From Flavobacterium sp. SLB02 (GTDB lineage: Bacteria > Bacteroidota > Bacteroidia > Flavobacteriales > Flavobacteriaceae): DNA of 64,000 bases. The notes under the pieces are model-generated. The model worked only from the letters and a program-made list of their open reading frames with translations, did not search any database and was not told where the DNA came from. The position numbers and the translations under genes are program-made. This document shows, piece after piece, positions 18,130-27,600 of this stretch. The DNA lies in NCBI RefSeq assembly GCF_009664855.1, contig NZ_CP045928.1, positions 2,821,755-2,885,754 on the forward strand, given 5' to 3'. How positions within the stretch are numbered: position 1 is the stretch's first letter; each line of letters begins with the position of its first letter.

Positions 18130-21100
18130 TTAAATTTCATTGCGTTCTTCGCGTAAATCCTCGCGCTCTTTGCGTTTAAACCTACTTTCCAACAGCAAAT
18201 ACAAAATCGGTAAAACAATCAGCGTCAATAATGTGGCTGAGAATAAACCGCCAATTACTACGGTTGCTAAAGGTTTTTGCACCTCTGCTCCTCCACTCGT
18301 TGACAATGCCATTGGTAAAAATCCTAAAGAGGCTACGGCAGCCGTCATTAAAACAGGGCGTAATCTCGTTTTGGTTCCTATTAAAACTCTTTGCAGCGGA
18401 TCTGATATTCCTTCGGTTTTTAGTTGATTGAAATACGAGATCAATACGATTCCGTTTAGAACCGCGATTCCGAAGAGGGCTATAAAACCAATTCCTGCCG
18501 AAATACTAAACGGCATTCCGCGCATCCAGAGCGCAAAAACACCACCGATGGCTGATAACGGAATTGCAGTAAAAATTAGTCCTGCTTGTTTGAAACTTTT
18601 AAAAGTGAAATAAAGCAATACTAATATTAATCCTAAAGCGATTGGCAAAGCGATCGAAAGTCGTTTGGTGGCTTCGATTAAATTCTCGAACTGACCGCCA
18701 TAGGTCACGTAATAACCCGCAGGAAGTTTAAAGTTTTTATCCAGTTTTTGCTGAATTTCCTCTACTACACTTTTTATGTCGCGGCCGCGAACGTTTAATC
18801 CAACGGTGATTCTGCGTTTTCCGTCTTCACGAACTACTTGTACAGGGCCTTGCTCATAATCAACCGTTGCAACTTGCGAAAGTGGTACTTGCTGCCCGTT
18901 TGGTAAAGGAATAAACAAATTACTCACATCGGTAATATCAGCGCGATTGCCTTCGTTCATTCTCACTACAACATCAAATCTTTTGCTTTCGTCGTAGATT
19001 TTTCCGGCGCTTTCTCCGGCAAATGATGAACGGATAATTCTATTGATATCTGAAATATTCAAACCGTATAAAGCGATTTTATTGTAATCATATTTGATGG
19101 TAATTTGAGGTAAACCCGTTACTTTATCCGCTTTTAAATCTCCAATTCCTTCGATGCTTTTTATCTTCGAAATTAACTCGGTTGCTTTGGCATCCAGAAT
19201 TTCCAGATCATCACCAAAAATTTTGATGGCGATATCGCTTCGGCTTCCGGTCATTAATTCATTGAAACGCATTTGTATAGGCTGTGAAATCTCAATATTG
19301 GCTCCCGGAATGACTTCCATTTCTTCTTTCATGGCATTAGCCAGTTCTTCCCAATTGTGATATTTTCGTCCCCATTCTTTTTTGTCCTTTAGAACAATAA
19401 TCAAATCGCCACTTTCAATAGGCATAGGATCTGTGGGGATTTCCCCACTTCCTATTTTGGTTACTATTGTTTTTATCTCCGGAAATTTTGCTTTTAATAT
19501 TTGCTCGTATTTCGTGGTAGTTTCTACCATCTGCGTAAGCGAACTTCCGGTCATAATAGTGGCGTTTATGGCTAAATCTCCTTCTTCGATAGTCGGGATA
19601 AATTCTCCTCCCATACTATTAAAAACAATTAATCCCAAGGCAAATAGACCCAATGCAATTCCTAAAACAATCTTTTTAAATTGCAGTGCTTTTTCTAATA
19701 ATGGAGTATAAAATGCCTCTAAACAAGCCATCATTCTGTCGCTGAAATTTTCTTTGTGTTCTGTCTTTTTAGATAAGAATAAAGCGCTCATCATAGGCAC
19801 ATAAGTCAACGAAAGGATAAATGCTCCGGCAACAGCAAAACCAACAGTCATTGCCATGGGTTTGAACATTTTACCTTCGGTTCCTACCAAAGCCAGGATA
19901 GGCAGATAAACAATCAAAATGATGATTTCTCCAAAGGCCGCACTGTTTCTGATTTTCGAAGCCGAATTGTAAACTTCAACATCCATTTCGCCTTGCGATA
20001 ATTCTTTTTTCCGTTTCAATTGCTGCAAATGATGCATTGTGGCTTCGACAATAATTACAGCTCCGTCGACAATGATTCCAAAATCGATTGCTCCCAGACT
20101 CATTAAGTTTCCACTTACACCAAAGGCATTCATTAATATAATAGCAAAAAGCATCGCTAACGGAATTACCGAGGCAACGATTAAACCCGCACGAAGATTA
20201 CCAAGGAATAAGATCAGGACAAAAATCACGATCAAAGCTCCTTCTAATAAGTTTTTTGTAACAGTTCCGATCGCGTTATCGACTAGTTTTCCTCTGTCTA
20301 TAAAAGCTTCGGCAACAACACCTTCGGGTAAACTTTTATTGATCTGAATCATTCTTTCTTTGATTCTGTCTACAACGGCGCTGGAGTTTTCACCTTTTAA
20401 CATCAAAACCATTCCGGAAACAATTTCTCCTTTTCCGTCTTTGGTTGATGCTCCGTAACGCAGGGCAACGCCTTCACGAACTTCGGCAACATCACGGACT
20501 AAAACGGGCGAACCGTTTCGGTTTTTTACCACGACATTTCCAAGGTCTTTTGTTCCTTTTGCCATTCCGACACCGCGAATAAAATAGGCTAATTGATCCT
20601 TTTCGATATAAGCGCCTCCGGTATTTTGGTTGTTTTTTTCTAAAGCATCAAAAATTTCAGTAATTGTAACGCCTAAACTATTTAGGGTATTGGGGTTCAC
20701 AGCAATTTCGTATTGTTTTAATTTCCCGCCCCAGGTACTTACATCTGCAACGCCTTTGACGCCCTGCAATTGCGGAATAATAATCCAGTCCTGAATGGTT
20801 CTAAGTTTTACTGCATCGTATTTGTTTTCGTAGCCTTTTTTGGCATATACATCATATTGGTAAATTTCTCCTAAACCTGTCGAAATAGGTGCTAATTCAG
20901 GAGTTCCTGCATAATCGGGAATATTTTCTTCGGCTTGTTTTAGGCGTTGAAATATTTGTTCCCTTGCCCAATAAATATCGACATCGTCTTCGAAAACAAC
21001 GGTAACAACTGATAATCCGAAACGCGAAATACTACGGAGTTCTATAATATCCGGAACCGTTTTTACGGCTTGCTCCAGCGGATAGGTTATTAATTGCTCA

Positions 21101-21282
21101 ACTTCCTGACTGGCCAAAGTGGGTGCTGTCGTGATAATTTGTACCTGATTATTGGTAATATCCGGCAAAGCATCCAGTGGTAAGTGTTTGAGCGAATAGC
21201 TTCCCCAAGCTATTAATATAAGGGTAAATAGTAGTATAACGAACTTATTCTTTATACTAAACTGTATAATTTTATCTAACAT
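18130..21282 (-). CDS. czcA: CzcA-type heavy-metal efflux RND transporter
   Basis: The start at 21282 (MLDKIIQFSIKNKFVILLF) is the normal CzcA beginning; the frame extends 11 codons further upstream without support. About 1050 residues with 12 predicted membrane helices, two periplasmic loops and the helix-4 signature DFGIIVDGAVIIVEAT, whose charged pattern is that of the Zn/Co/Cd HME-RND class rather than CusA. It uses proton flux to expel divalent metal through CzcB and the TolC-like channel. A metal-binding-like DUF6660 gene lies upstream on the same strand. The last residues (FKRKEREDLREERNEI) are encoded by sequence matching the intergenic repeat at 37967-38005, so the C-terminal tail appears repeat-derived. 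Confidence 0.93.
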   Translation of the reverse strand: MLDKIIQFSIKNKFVILLFTLILIAWGSYSLKHLPLDALPDITNNQVQIITTAPTLASQEVEQLITYPLEQAVKTVPDIIELRSISRFGLSVVTVVFEDDVDIYWAREQIFQRLKQAEENIPDYAGTPELAPISTGLGEIYQYDVYAKKGYENKYDAVKLRTIQDWIIIPQLQGVKGVADVSTWGGKLKQYEIAVNPNTLNSLGVTITEIFDALEKNNQNTGGAYIEKDQLAYFIRGVGMAKGTKDLGNVVVKNRNGSPVLVRDVAEVREGVALRYGASTKDGKGEIVSGMVLMLKGENSSAVVDRIKERMIQINKSLPEGVVAEAFIDRGKLVDNAIGTVTKNLLEGALIVIFVLILFLGNLRAGLIVASVIPLAMLFAIILMNAFGVSGNLMSLGAIDFGIIVDGAVIIVEATMHHLQQLKRKKELSQGEMDVEVYNSASKIRNSAAFGEIIILIVYLPILALVGTEGKMFKPMAMTVGFAVAGAFILSLTYVPMMSALFLSKKTEHKENFSDRMMACLEAFYTPLLEKALQFKKIVLGIALGLFALGLIVFNSMGGEFIPTIEEGDLAINATIMTGSSLTQMVETTTKYEQILKAKFPEIKTIVTKIGSGEIPTDPMPIESGDLIIVLKDKKEWGRKYHNWEELANAMKEEMEVIPGANIEISQPIQMRFNELMTGSRSDIAIKIFGDDLEILDAKATELISKIKSIEGIGDLKADKVTGLPQITIKYDYNKIALYGLNISDINRIIRSSFAGESAGKIYDESKRFDVVVRMNEGNRADITDVSNLFIPLPNGQQVPLSQVATVDYEQGPVQVVREDGKRRITVGLNVRGRDIKSVVEEIQQKLDKNFKLPAGYYVTYGGQFENLIEATKRLSIALPIALGLILVLLYFTFKSFKQAGLIFTAIPLSAIGGVFALWMRGMPFSISAGIGFIALFGIAVLNGIVLISYFNQLKTEGISDPLQRVLIGTKTRLRPVLMTAAVASLGFLPMALSTSGGAEVQKPLATVVIGGLFSATLLTLIVLPILYLLLESRFKRKEREDLREERNEI
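18141..18178. repeat. Repeat-derived 3' end of czcA
   Basis: On the minus strand it reads tttaaacgcaaagagcgcga then ggatttacgcgaag. The intergenic repeat near 37967-38005 (minus strand) reads gtttaaccgctaagagcgca then aggatttacgcaaaag. The match covers most positions of the segment, and the frame is kept to the stop at 18130. Confidence 0.7.
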
Positions 21283-21379
21283 TTTAAGGGTATAATGACA
21301 TGAGAAATTAGACAAAGTTTTGCCTATTACTTCTGTGGAAAATCCACAACTCTCTAACCCGAACTTAATCAGGCAATCA

Positions 21380-21703
21380 TTATGCTATTTGAGGGGGTTG
21401 CCAAATACTTCCGTAGAAATTAGAAGCAGCAACTGAGGTATAATTGGGTAATGGAATTGAAATAATGGAATATGCTACAGGAAATTCAAAACTTACAGCA
21501 GTCTGATAACTTAAAACCTGAGCACCACAGCAATTACAAGCGCAAAACGGAGAACACAAATCATTGTCTTTATCATGAGTATGATTGGCTTCTGATGAAA
21601 ACTGGGCCGTTTTATGAGCAGCACTATTTACTTCCATATCTGCACAGGGCATACTGGAAAGTGCCATTAAATAAATCGACAATATGATGTTTATCCATTT
21701 CAC
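21380..21703 (-). CDS. DUF6660-like small exported Cys/His-rich protein
   Basis: A 107-residue protein with a GTG start at 21703 and a signal peptide (MKWINIILSIYLMALSSMPC). The mature part has a His/Asp/Cys cluster (NHTHDKDNDLCSPFCACNCC) and a short hydrophobic C-terminal half. From memory, such proteins (DUF6660) often sit directly before CzcA-type pumps in Bacteroidota, as here, where czcA starts about 98 bp downstream. The Cys/His cluster suggests metal binding or sensing in the envelope. The exact role is unknown. Confidence 0.75.
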   Translation of the reverse strand: MKWINIILSIYLMALSSMPCADMEVNSAAHKTAQFSSEANHTHDKDNDLCSPFCACNCCGAQVLSYQTAVSFEFPVAYSIISIPLPNYTSVAASNFYGSIWQPPQIA

Positions 21704-21707
21704 AACA

Positions 21708-21715
21708 CAAAAGTA
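21708..21715 (-). promoter_or_regulatory. Candidate -7 promoter element of the czc operon
   Basis: On the minus strand this reads TACTTTTG, which fits TAnnTTTG. It ends only 4 bases before the GTG start at 21703, so if used the transcript would be nearly leaderless. No clear -33 TTTG is visible. Confidence 0.35.
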
Positions 21716-21802
21716 ACATTTATTTCTATTATAAAAATCTAAATGTTTGAAAATGATATTCGTAAAAAAAAAAAGATAAAAGTGTTTTAATTTCTTTAAT
21801 TT

Positions 21803-22497
21803 TTGTGGATAAATTAAATTCTCCTTTTTTGGAGTTTGGGCTCGAAGGCGGCGCGAATTTCTCTGACGTTTCGGGTCTTGAATCTTCGGGAACGAATGTT
21901 GGGTTTAATCTTAGTTTTTATTTTGACATTCGATCTAAATAAAATCCTGCCTGGATGATCAATACGGGGTAATAGTAAAATCGCCTATGGGTGGCACACG
22001 GAATTCCGGTTTATTCTTTAAACGATGCGAATCTGGATAATACTTTTGCTGGCGGAAGTGTGAATCGCGAATTCAGGTATTTTAATGTGCCTATTTTAAT
22101 TAAATATCAGTTTAAAAATAGAATATATCTTAAAACAGGGCCTCAGTTTGGTTTATTAGCCAAAACTTTTGATGAATTTAAACAAGAATACGGTAAAGAC
22201 GATGTGATTTATAAAAAGAATATCCGCGATCAGATACGGGTTATTGATGCGGGTGTGGCACTTGGTGCGGGTTATCATATGAATGTGGGTAACGGTTTAA
22301 ACATAACAGTTCAATATTATTATGGTCTGGTTCCGGTAATGAAAGGCGACAGGCCAAATGTATACAACAGATCTTTGTATTTAACGGCTGGAATACCTAT
22401 AGGTAAAGGTAGAGCGGCACAAAGAAGGGCTGAAAAAGAGGCTGAATTGAATAAGGTTGTCCTTCCGGAAGATGAAGCGCCTAAACCTAAAAAATAG
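21803..22497 (+). pseudogene. Decayed outer-membrane beta-barrel (porin family) gene
   Basis: Conceptual translation from 21803 reads LNSPFLEFGLEGGANFSDVS and continues to DIRSK, then meets TAA at 21940. The same frame goes on with WMINTG, shifts at the G4 run near 21966, continues VIVKSPMG, and shifts again near 21990 into the long C-terminal frame (GIPVYSLNDANLDNTFAGGS to the stop at 22497). Together these make one PorT-like outer-membrane barrel of the OMP_b-brl_2 type, with a late GIPIGKGRAAQRRAEKEAE tail. No intact signal peptide is visible upstream of 21803. One in-frame stop plus two frameshifts indicate a pseudogene; sequencing error cannot explain the stop as easily as the shifts. 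Confidence 0.75.
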
Positions 22498-22537
22498 TAT
22501 TAAAAGTCTACAATTCGTGCCGTCAGGCACAAAATCT

Positions 22538-22648
22538 TGGTAGAAAATCAGATGTAGGAACAGATTTAGCGTGCCGTAGGTACACCATATCAATCGCTTT
22601 ATTGCGTACCTACGGCACGCCAGCATATCATAAACTAAATTTCTACCA
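22538..22648. repeat. REP-like palindromic repeat
   Basis: The inner stem gcgtgccgtaggtac (22569-22583) is exactly complementary to 22606-22620 with a 22-base loop. Outer arms tggtagaaa (22538-22546) and tttctacca (22640-22648) enclose it. It lies between the porin pseudogene and the converging cheB stop. Confidence 0.8.
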
Positions 22649-22688
22649 TATGTAGCCTAACTGCACATCCAACTCTTTATTTGGATTA

Positions 22689-23273
22689 TTAAGTATTAAT
22701 AGCACTGATAAACTCTAATATTTCCTGATTGTTTAAAACAAAATCGGGACTGGTGTTTAAAATAGCATTATGAGGCATAAAAGGCATCTCTGCTACGGTT
22801 GGGTTTTGTACGACAATGGTTCCTCCTGCGGCTTTAATGGCTTTTAAACCATAAGTCCCATCGGTATTAGAACCTGACAATAAAATTCCAATTAAAGCTT
22901 CTCTGTAAATCTCTGATGCTGATTCAAACGAAACATCGATACTTGGACGGCTATAATTAATTTTCTCTGATATATCTAACGAAAGGGTATCGTTTCTTTC
23001 GAATAATAAATGATAATTAGATGGCGCGACATAGATGTATCCTGGCACAAGGGGCACTTTATCCTCGACTATTTTTACAGTAATATTCGATTTCAGGGCA
23101 ATTAATTCCTCTAAAGTCTGATCATCTGTGCTTTTTCTGTGTAAAACAATTACGATGGCAAAACCATTTAATTGTGATAGATCAGGCAAAATTTGCATTA
23201 AAGCGTTTAAACTTCCTGCAGATCCGCCTATTATTACTACTTTACAGCCTGATATTATTTTATTTTCCTCCAT
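22689..23273 (-). CDS. CheB-type methylesterase domain protein (no receiver domain)
   Basis: A 194-residue stand-alone CheB catalytic domain. The GGSAGS motif holds catalytic Ser18, VLHRKS holds His45, and LLSGSNTDGTYG holds Asp138, so the hydrolase triad is intact. CheB removes methyl (or deamidates glutamine) on chemoreceptors, but this copy lacks the N-terminal receiver domain that normally regulates it. It overlaps the cheR-like gene by 19 bp. No methyl-accepting receptor or CheA is nearby, so its target is probably not classical chemotaxis. It may act on, or through, the hybrid kinases upstream. Confidence 0.88.
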   Translation of the reverse strand: MEENKIISGCKVVIIGGSAGSLNALMQILPDLSQLNGFAIVIVLHRKSTDDQTLEELIALKSNITVKIVEDKVPLVPGYIYVAPSNYHLLFERNDTLSLDISEKINYSRPSIDVSFESASEIYREALIGILLSGSNTDGTYGLKAIKAAGGTIVVQNPTVAEMPFMPHNAILNTSPDFVLNNQEILEFISAINT

Positions 23274-24064
23274 ATTTTTTCTTTATCCAACTGTTTGTAT
23301 TTATTCATAGGAATAGAATATTTTATAGTTTCTTTGGTTCCAAGTGCCAGGAAACCTAAAACAGACAGACTTTCATCGAATAAATTAATGACTCTTTTTT
23401 GAAGATCATTATCAAAATAAATTAAAACATTACGGCATAAAATAAGGTCAAACTCATTAAATGAAGTATCTGAAACTAAATTATGCTGTGAGAAGACCAT
23501 TTTTTCGGCCAGTTCTTCATTAAACTTGGCAATACCATAATTGGCAATATAATAATTCGAAAAATCTTCCTGTCCGCCTGCATCGCGATAGTTTTCTGAG
23601 TATTCTTTCATCATCCTTAAAGGGAAGATTCCTTTTTTGGCTGTTTCTAAAACCGTTGCATTAATGTCTGTTGCATAAATTAAGGATTTATGCAGCAAAC
23701 CGGCTTCTTTTAGCATAATAGCCATCGAGTACACTTCTTCGCCCGTAGAACATCCTGCGTGCCATAATCTAATAAATGGTTTTGTACCTAATAAGGGTAA
23801 TATTTGATTTCGAACTACGGCATAAAAGGAAGGATCACGAAACATCTCGGTAACATTGACCGTGATTTCGTCGATCATTCGTTTATAATATTCAGGATCA
23901 TAACGAACCCTGGAAAGAAATTCATGAAAATGCATAAATCCGTCAAGATGAATTAGTCTGTTTACACGTCTTTTTAGAGAAGCGCGTGAATAACTACTAA
24001 AGTCAAAACCATAATATTCATATATCTCATTAATAAGCGTTTCTAACTCAATATCCTCAATCAT
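23255..24064 (-). CDS. CheR-type protein-glutamate methyltransferase
   Basis: A 269-residue protein with the N-terminal helical CheR domain (about 1-75, YYGFDFSSYSRASLKRRVNR) and the SAM-binding domain (RLWHAGCSTGEEVYSMAIML around 100-120, LILCRNVLIYFD around 205-216). It is a complete CheR. It lies between a response regulator 6 bp upstream and cheB, overlapping the latter by 19 bp, which points to coupled translation. Substrate proteins are not evident; CheB-CheR pairs attached to hybrid kinases without chemoreceptors are known in several phyla. Confidence 0.9.
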   Translation of the reverse strand: MIEDIELETLINEIYEYYGFDFSSYSRASLKRRVNRLIHLDGFMHFHEFLSRVRYDPEYYKRMIDEITVNVTEMFRDPSFYAVVRNQILPLLGTKPFIRLWHAGCSTGEEVYSMAIMLKEAGLLHKSLIYATDINATVLETAKKGIFPLRMMKEYSENYRDAGGQEDFSNYYIANYGIAKFNEELAEKMVFSQHNLVSDTSFNEFDLILCRNVLIYFDNDLQKRVINLFDESLSVLGFLALGTKETIKYSIPMNKYKQLDKEKIWRKIK

Positions 24065-24070
24065 ATTCCA

Positions 24071-24436
24071 TTAAATTTTGCCTAAAATAAGCAGTAATTT
24101 ATCTACATCTACCGGTTTAGATATATACGCATCTGCCCCAGCCTCTAAACATTTTTCTTTATCTCCTACCATCGCCTGCGCCGTTACTGCTACAACAAAC
24201 GTCGATCTCCTGTTAGGCAATGCTTTTATTAACGGAATAGCATCATAACCATCCATTTCGGGCATCATCATATCGATCAGGACAGCATCGATGTGTTCAT
24301 CAGTACTCAATAATTTTAATGCTTCTTCAGCACTTAAACAAGACAAGCAATCAAATGATTTCGCACGTAAAGTGTGTTCTAAAGCAAAAATATTTCTAGA
24401 GTCATCATCAATAATTAAAAGTCTTTTTTTATTCAT
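24071..24436 (-). CDS. Single-domain response regulator
   Basis: A receiver-only protein of about 121 residues. The start at 24436 (MNKKRLLIIDDDSRN) is preferred; an in-frame ATG 9 bp earlier is possible. The acidic pocket DDD, phospho-acceptor Asp in VLIDMMMPEMDG, the Thr/Ala switch (VAVTAQAM) and Lys in YISKPVD are all present. It lacks an output domain and is very similar in sequence to the third receiver of the hybrid kinase upstream (DMMMPxMDGY). It is likely a phosphate shuttle or sink within the cluster, next to cheR. Confidence 0.9.
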   Translation of the reverse strand: MNKKRLLIIDDDSRNIFALEHTLRAKSFDCLSCLSAEEALKLLSTDEHIDAVLIDMMMPEMDGYDAIPLIKALPNRRSTFVVAVTAQAMVGDKEKCLEAGADAYISKPVDVDKLLLILGKI

Positions 24437-24521
24437 TTCGCCCACTTTTTATTTGGTTTGTTTTTTTGTAACGAATTATTTTTTTTGTAAAGTTTTTTAT
24501 TTCAAAGATTAAAACTTTTTT

Positions 24522-24620
24522 GTTTCACGCAGATTTAAAAAGATTAAAGCAGATTTAATTTTAGATTTTATTAAATAATCTGTGCACATCTGCTTGAATC
24601 TTTTTAAATCTGCGTGAAAT
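24522..24620. repeat. CACGCAGATT hairpin repeat, copy 2
   Basis: It begins tgtttcacgcagatttaaaa and ends tttttaaatctgcgtgaaat, a long terminal inverted repeat related to 18015-18115. It separates the large hybrid kinase from the response-regulator/cheR/cheB genes and could modulate read-through. Confidence 0.85.
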
Positions 24621-24682
24621 TAGCATCAAATAATCTGCCTGAGTTATTTTAATCTCTGGCTAACTTTTTCTTTGTAATCTAT

Positions 24683-27600
24683 TTATATCTTATCATACAG
24701 CCACACTCGCAATAACGAAAGCAGCTGATCAATATCGACCGGTTTGGTAATATAATCTGATGCTCCTGCTTTGATACATTTTTCTCTGTCGCCTGTCATT
24801 GCTTTGGCTGTAACGGCTATTAAAGGTAAATTTAAAAACTTAGGCATGCTACGAATTTTTTCGGCTGTTTCATAACCGTCCATATTAGGCATCATCATAT
24901 CCAGTAAAACAATATCAGTATCGTCGTGTTCTTCCAGGATTTTGATGGCTTCTTTACCATCAAAAGCGGTAATAACATTCATTTTAAAAACTTCTAAGGC
25001 TTTTGTCAACGAATAAATATTACGAACATCGTCATCTACAATTAATACCTTTTTATCGTGCAGGATATTATTTAGTAAATTTAGCTTTTTATAGCTTTCT
25101 TTATTGTCTTTTCCTTCTTTTTTATCTTCGACCAAATGCAGAAATAGGGAAACTTCGTCTAACATTCTTTGGTACGAATGCGCTGTTTTTACAATAATCG
25201 AATCGGCGTATTTTTTAATTTTTACTTCTTCTTTCATCGATAAACTTTTTCCTGTAAAGACAATTACTGGCAAGTTTTCTAATCCCGGAGATTTCTTTAC
25301 ACCATCAAGAATTTGATAAGCGTGTTTGTCCGGAATTCCCATATCAAGAATAACACAATCTACTTCTGTCTTATTCAAAGCTTCTAATCCTTGCGAAACT
25401 TCGCTTTTTATTTCTGAATTAATATTATAAGTTTCTAAGAAATAAGCCAGCGCTTTAGCATGTTTTGGATTATCCTCGATGATTAAAACTTTTTGTGCTT
25501 CTTTATTAATGATATGCTCGATTCGTAAAAATACATCCGGAATTTTCTCGAAAGCGACCGGTTTGTCTAAGAAGTCTACTGCTCCTTTTAGTAAACTTTC
25601 CTGTTTTAATTTGTGCGATGACATAATATGAACCGGAATATGTTTGGTTGCTGAGTGATTTTTTAATTCTTCTAAAACTTCCCAACCGCTTTTTATTGGT
25701 AACTCTATATCTAATAAAACACCAACCGGATTGTAAAGCAATGCAAAATTTAAAGCATAATCGCCTCGCACGGAAACAACTCCTTTATAGCCTTTTTTTC
25801 TGGTGAAGGTTAGAAGCGATTTGGCAAAATTAATATCGTCCTCTACAATCATAATTACCTTATCGCTAGGTAAAATTGAATCTCTGTCGTCTTCAATTTC
25901 GGCAGGAATAGTTTCGCTTATGTATTTTTTCTTTGGCGGCGCTTTTTCATCCGGTTCTACTTCTGTAAATTCTGTTGGCGGAATCTTCTCTACATTAATT
26001 TTATGAACAGCAGATCCAAAAACAGGCAGACATAAAGTAAACGAACTACCTTCGTTCTCCTTACTATGCAATATAATTTCTCCACGAAGCAGTTTTGCCA
26101 ATTCACGGCTAATCGACAATCCTAAACCGGTTCCGCCATATTTACGTTTGGTAGAACCATCGGCTTGTTGAAACGCTTCGAAAATTAAAGGCTGTTTCTC
26201 TAACGGGATTCCGATTCCGGTATCTTTTACAATAAAGCAAATGATTTTATCATCGTCGGTATTGATTTTAATTTCTACACTAACCGTTCCTTTTTCGGTA
26301 AATTTAATCGCATTCGAAATCAGGTTTTTCAAAATTTGCTCTAAACGCATTTTGTCTGTCTTGATAACAATTGGTGCATCTTTAGAGATAATTTCAAACT
26401 TAATTCCTTTTTCTTTTGCCACCTGATTAAACAAGTTCCATAAAGTATCTGTGATTTCTTTGGTTGAAACGTCCAGGAATTCAAGCTCCATTTTACCGGC
26501 TTCAATTTTAGACAAATCAAGAATTTCATCAATCAGTCCTAACAAACTATTTCCAGAACTCTGGATTACTTTGGCAAACTCAATTTCTTCTTCGACCATG
26601 CTTTTGTTATTATTTTCAGATAACAAACGGCTTAAAAGTAAAATCGAGTTTAAAGGTGTTCTCAATTCGTGCGACATATTCGCCAAAAACTCTGACTTAT
26701 AACGAGTTGTAAGTTCTAAAGCTTCAGATTTTTTCTGAATTTCATTGTTTTTTTCTTCTAATAAAACACTTCTTTCAGACAATTCTTCGTTGGTCTGCTC
26801 TAACTCTTCCTGTTGTACACGTAACTCTTCTTCAGAAGCCTGAAGTTTCTCTGTTTGCGCTTCTAACTCGGCATTAATTGCTTCTAATTCGCTATGCTGT
26901 ACCTGAAGTTCCTCAGACTGAGATTTGGTTTCTTCCAGCAATTCCATCACTCGTTTTCTGTTTTGAGTCGATTTAATGGCAATTCCTATGTTGTTTGCAA
27001 CGCTTTTCAAAAATTCTAAATGCAGGTCCGAAAATCCGTAAATACTCGCCAACTCTATAGCACCTTCAACTCTCGTATCTAATAACGGAACTGCTACAAT
27101 ATGTGTTGGTTTTATTTGTCCCAAAGCATAATTAATCTGGATATCATCTGGAGATAAAGATTTTAATTCCAGAATTTTTCCTGAAACAATGGCCTGACCA
27201 ATTAAACCTTCTCCTTTTTGAATGCGTTCACGATTTTTGCCTGGTATATAACTGTAACCTCCTGAAACAAAAAGTTCATTATCTTCTAAAATATATAAAA
27301 CTCCCGCACTGCTATTGGTATATTGGCACACAAATTCGATCACATCTTTTGATAATTTCTGCATCGTTTTATCACCCAGCATTACATTATTAAGATTTGC
27401 AATTCCGGTTTGAAGCCATTCTTTTTGAGATAATAAATCGAAAGAATTTTTTAAAGAAACTCCCATACTATTTAGAGATTCTCCTACATTTCCTAAAGCA
27501 TCAGCCTTGTTATCGTCTACCCTGATATCATAGTTTCCGTTCGAAATATTACTGGCAATAGAACTTATGGCTTCGATTCTTTGCGCTGTTTCGCGGTCTT

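Noticed and set aside
18140..20347. Several plus-strand ORFs opposite czcA
   Set aside because: Low-complexity hydrophobic or Ser/Ile-rich shadows of the transporter gene; no independent support.
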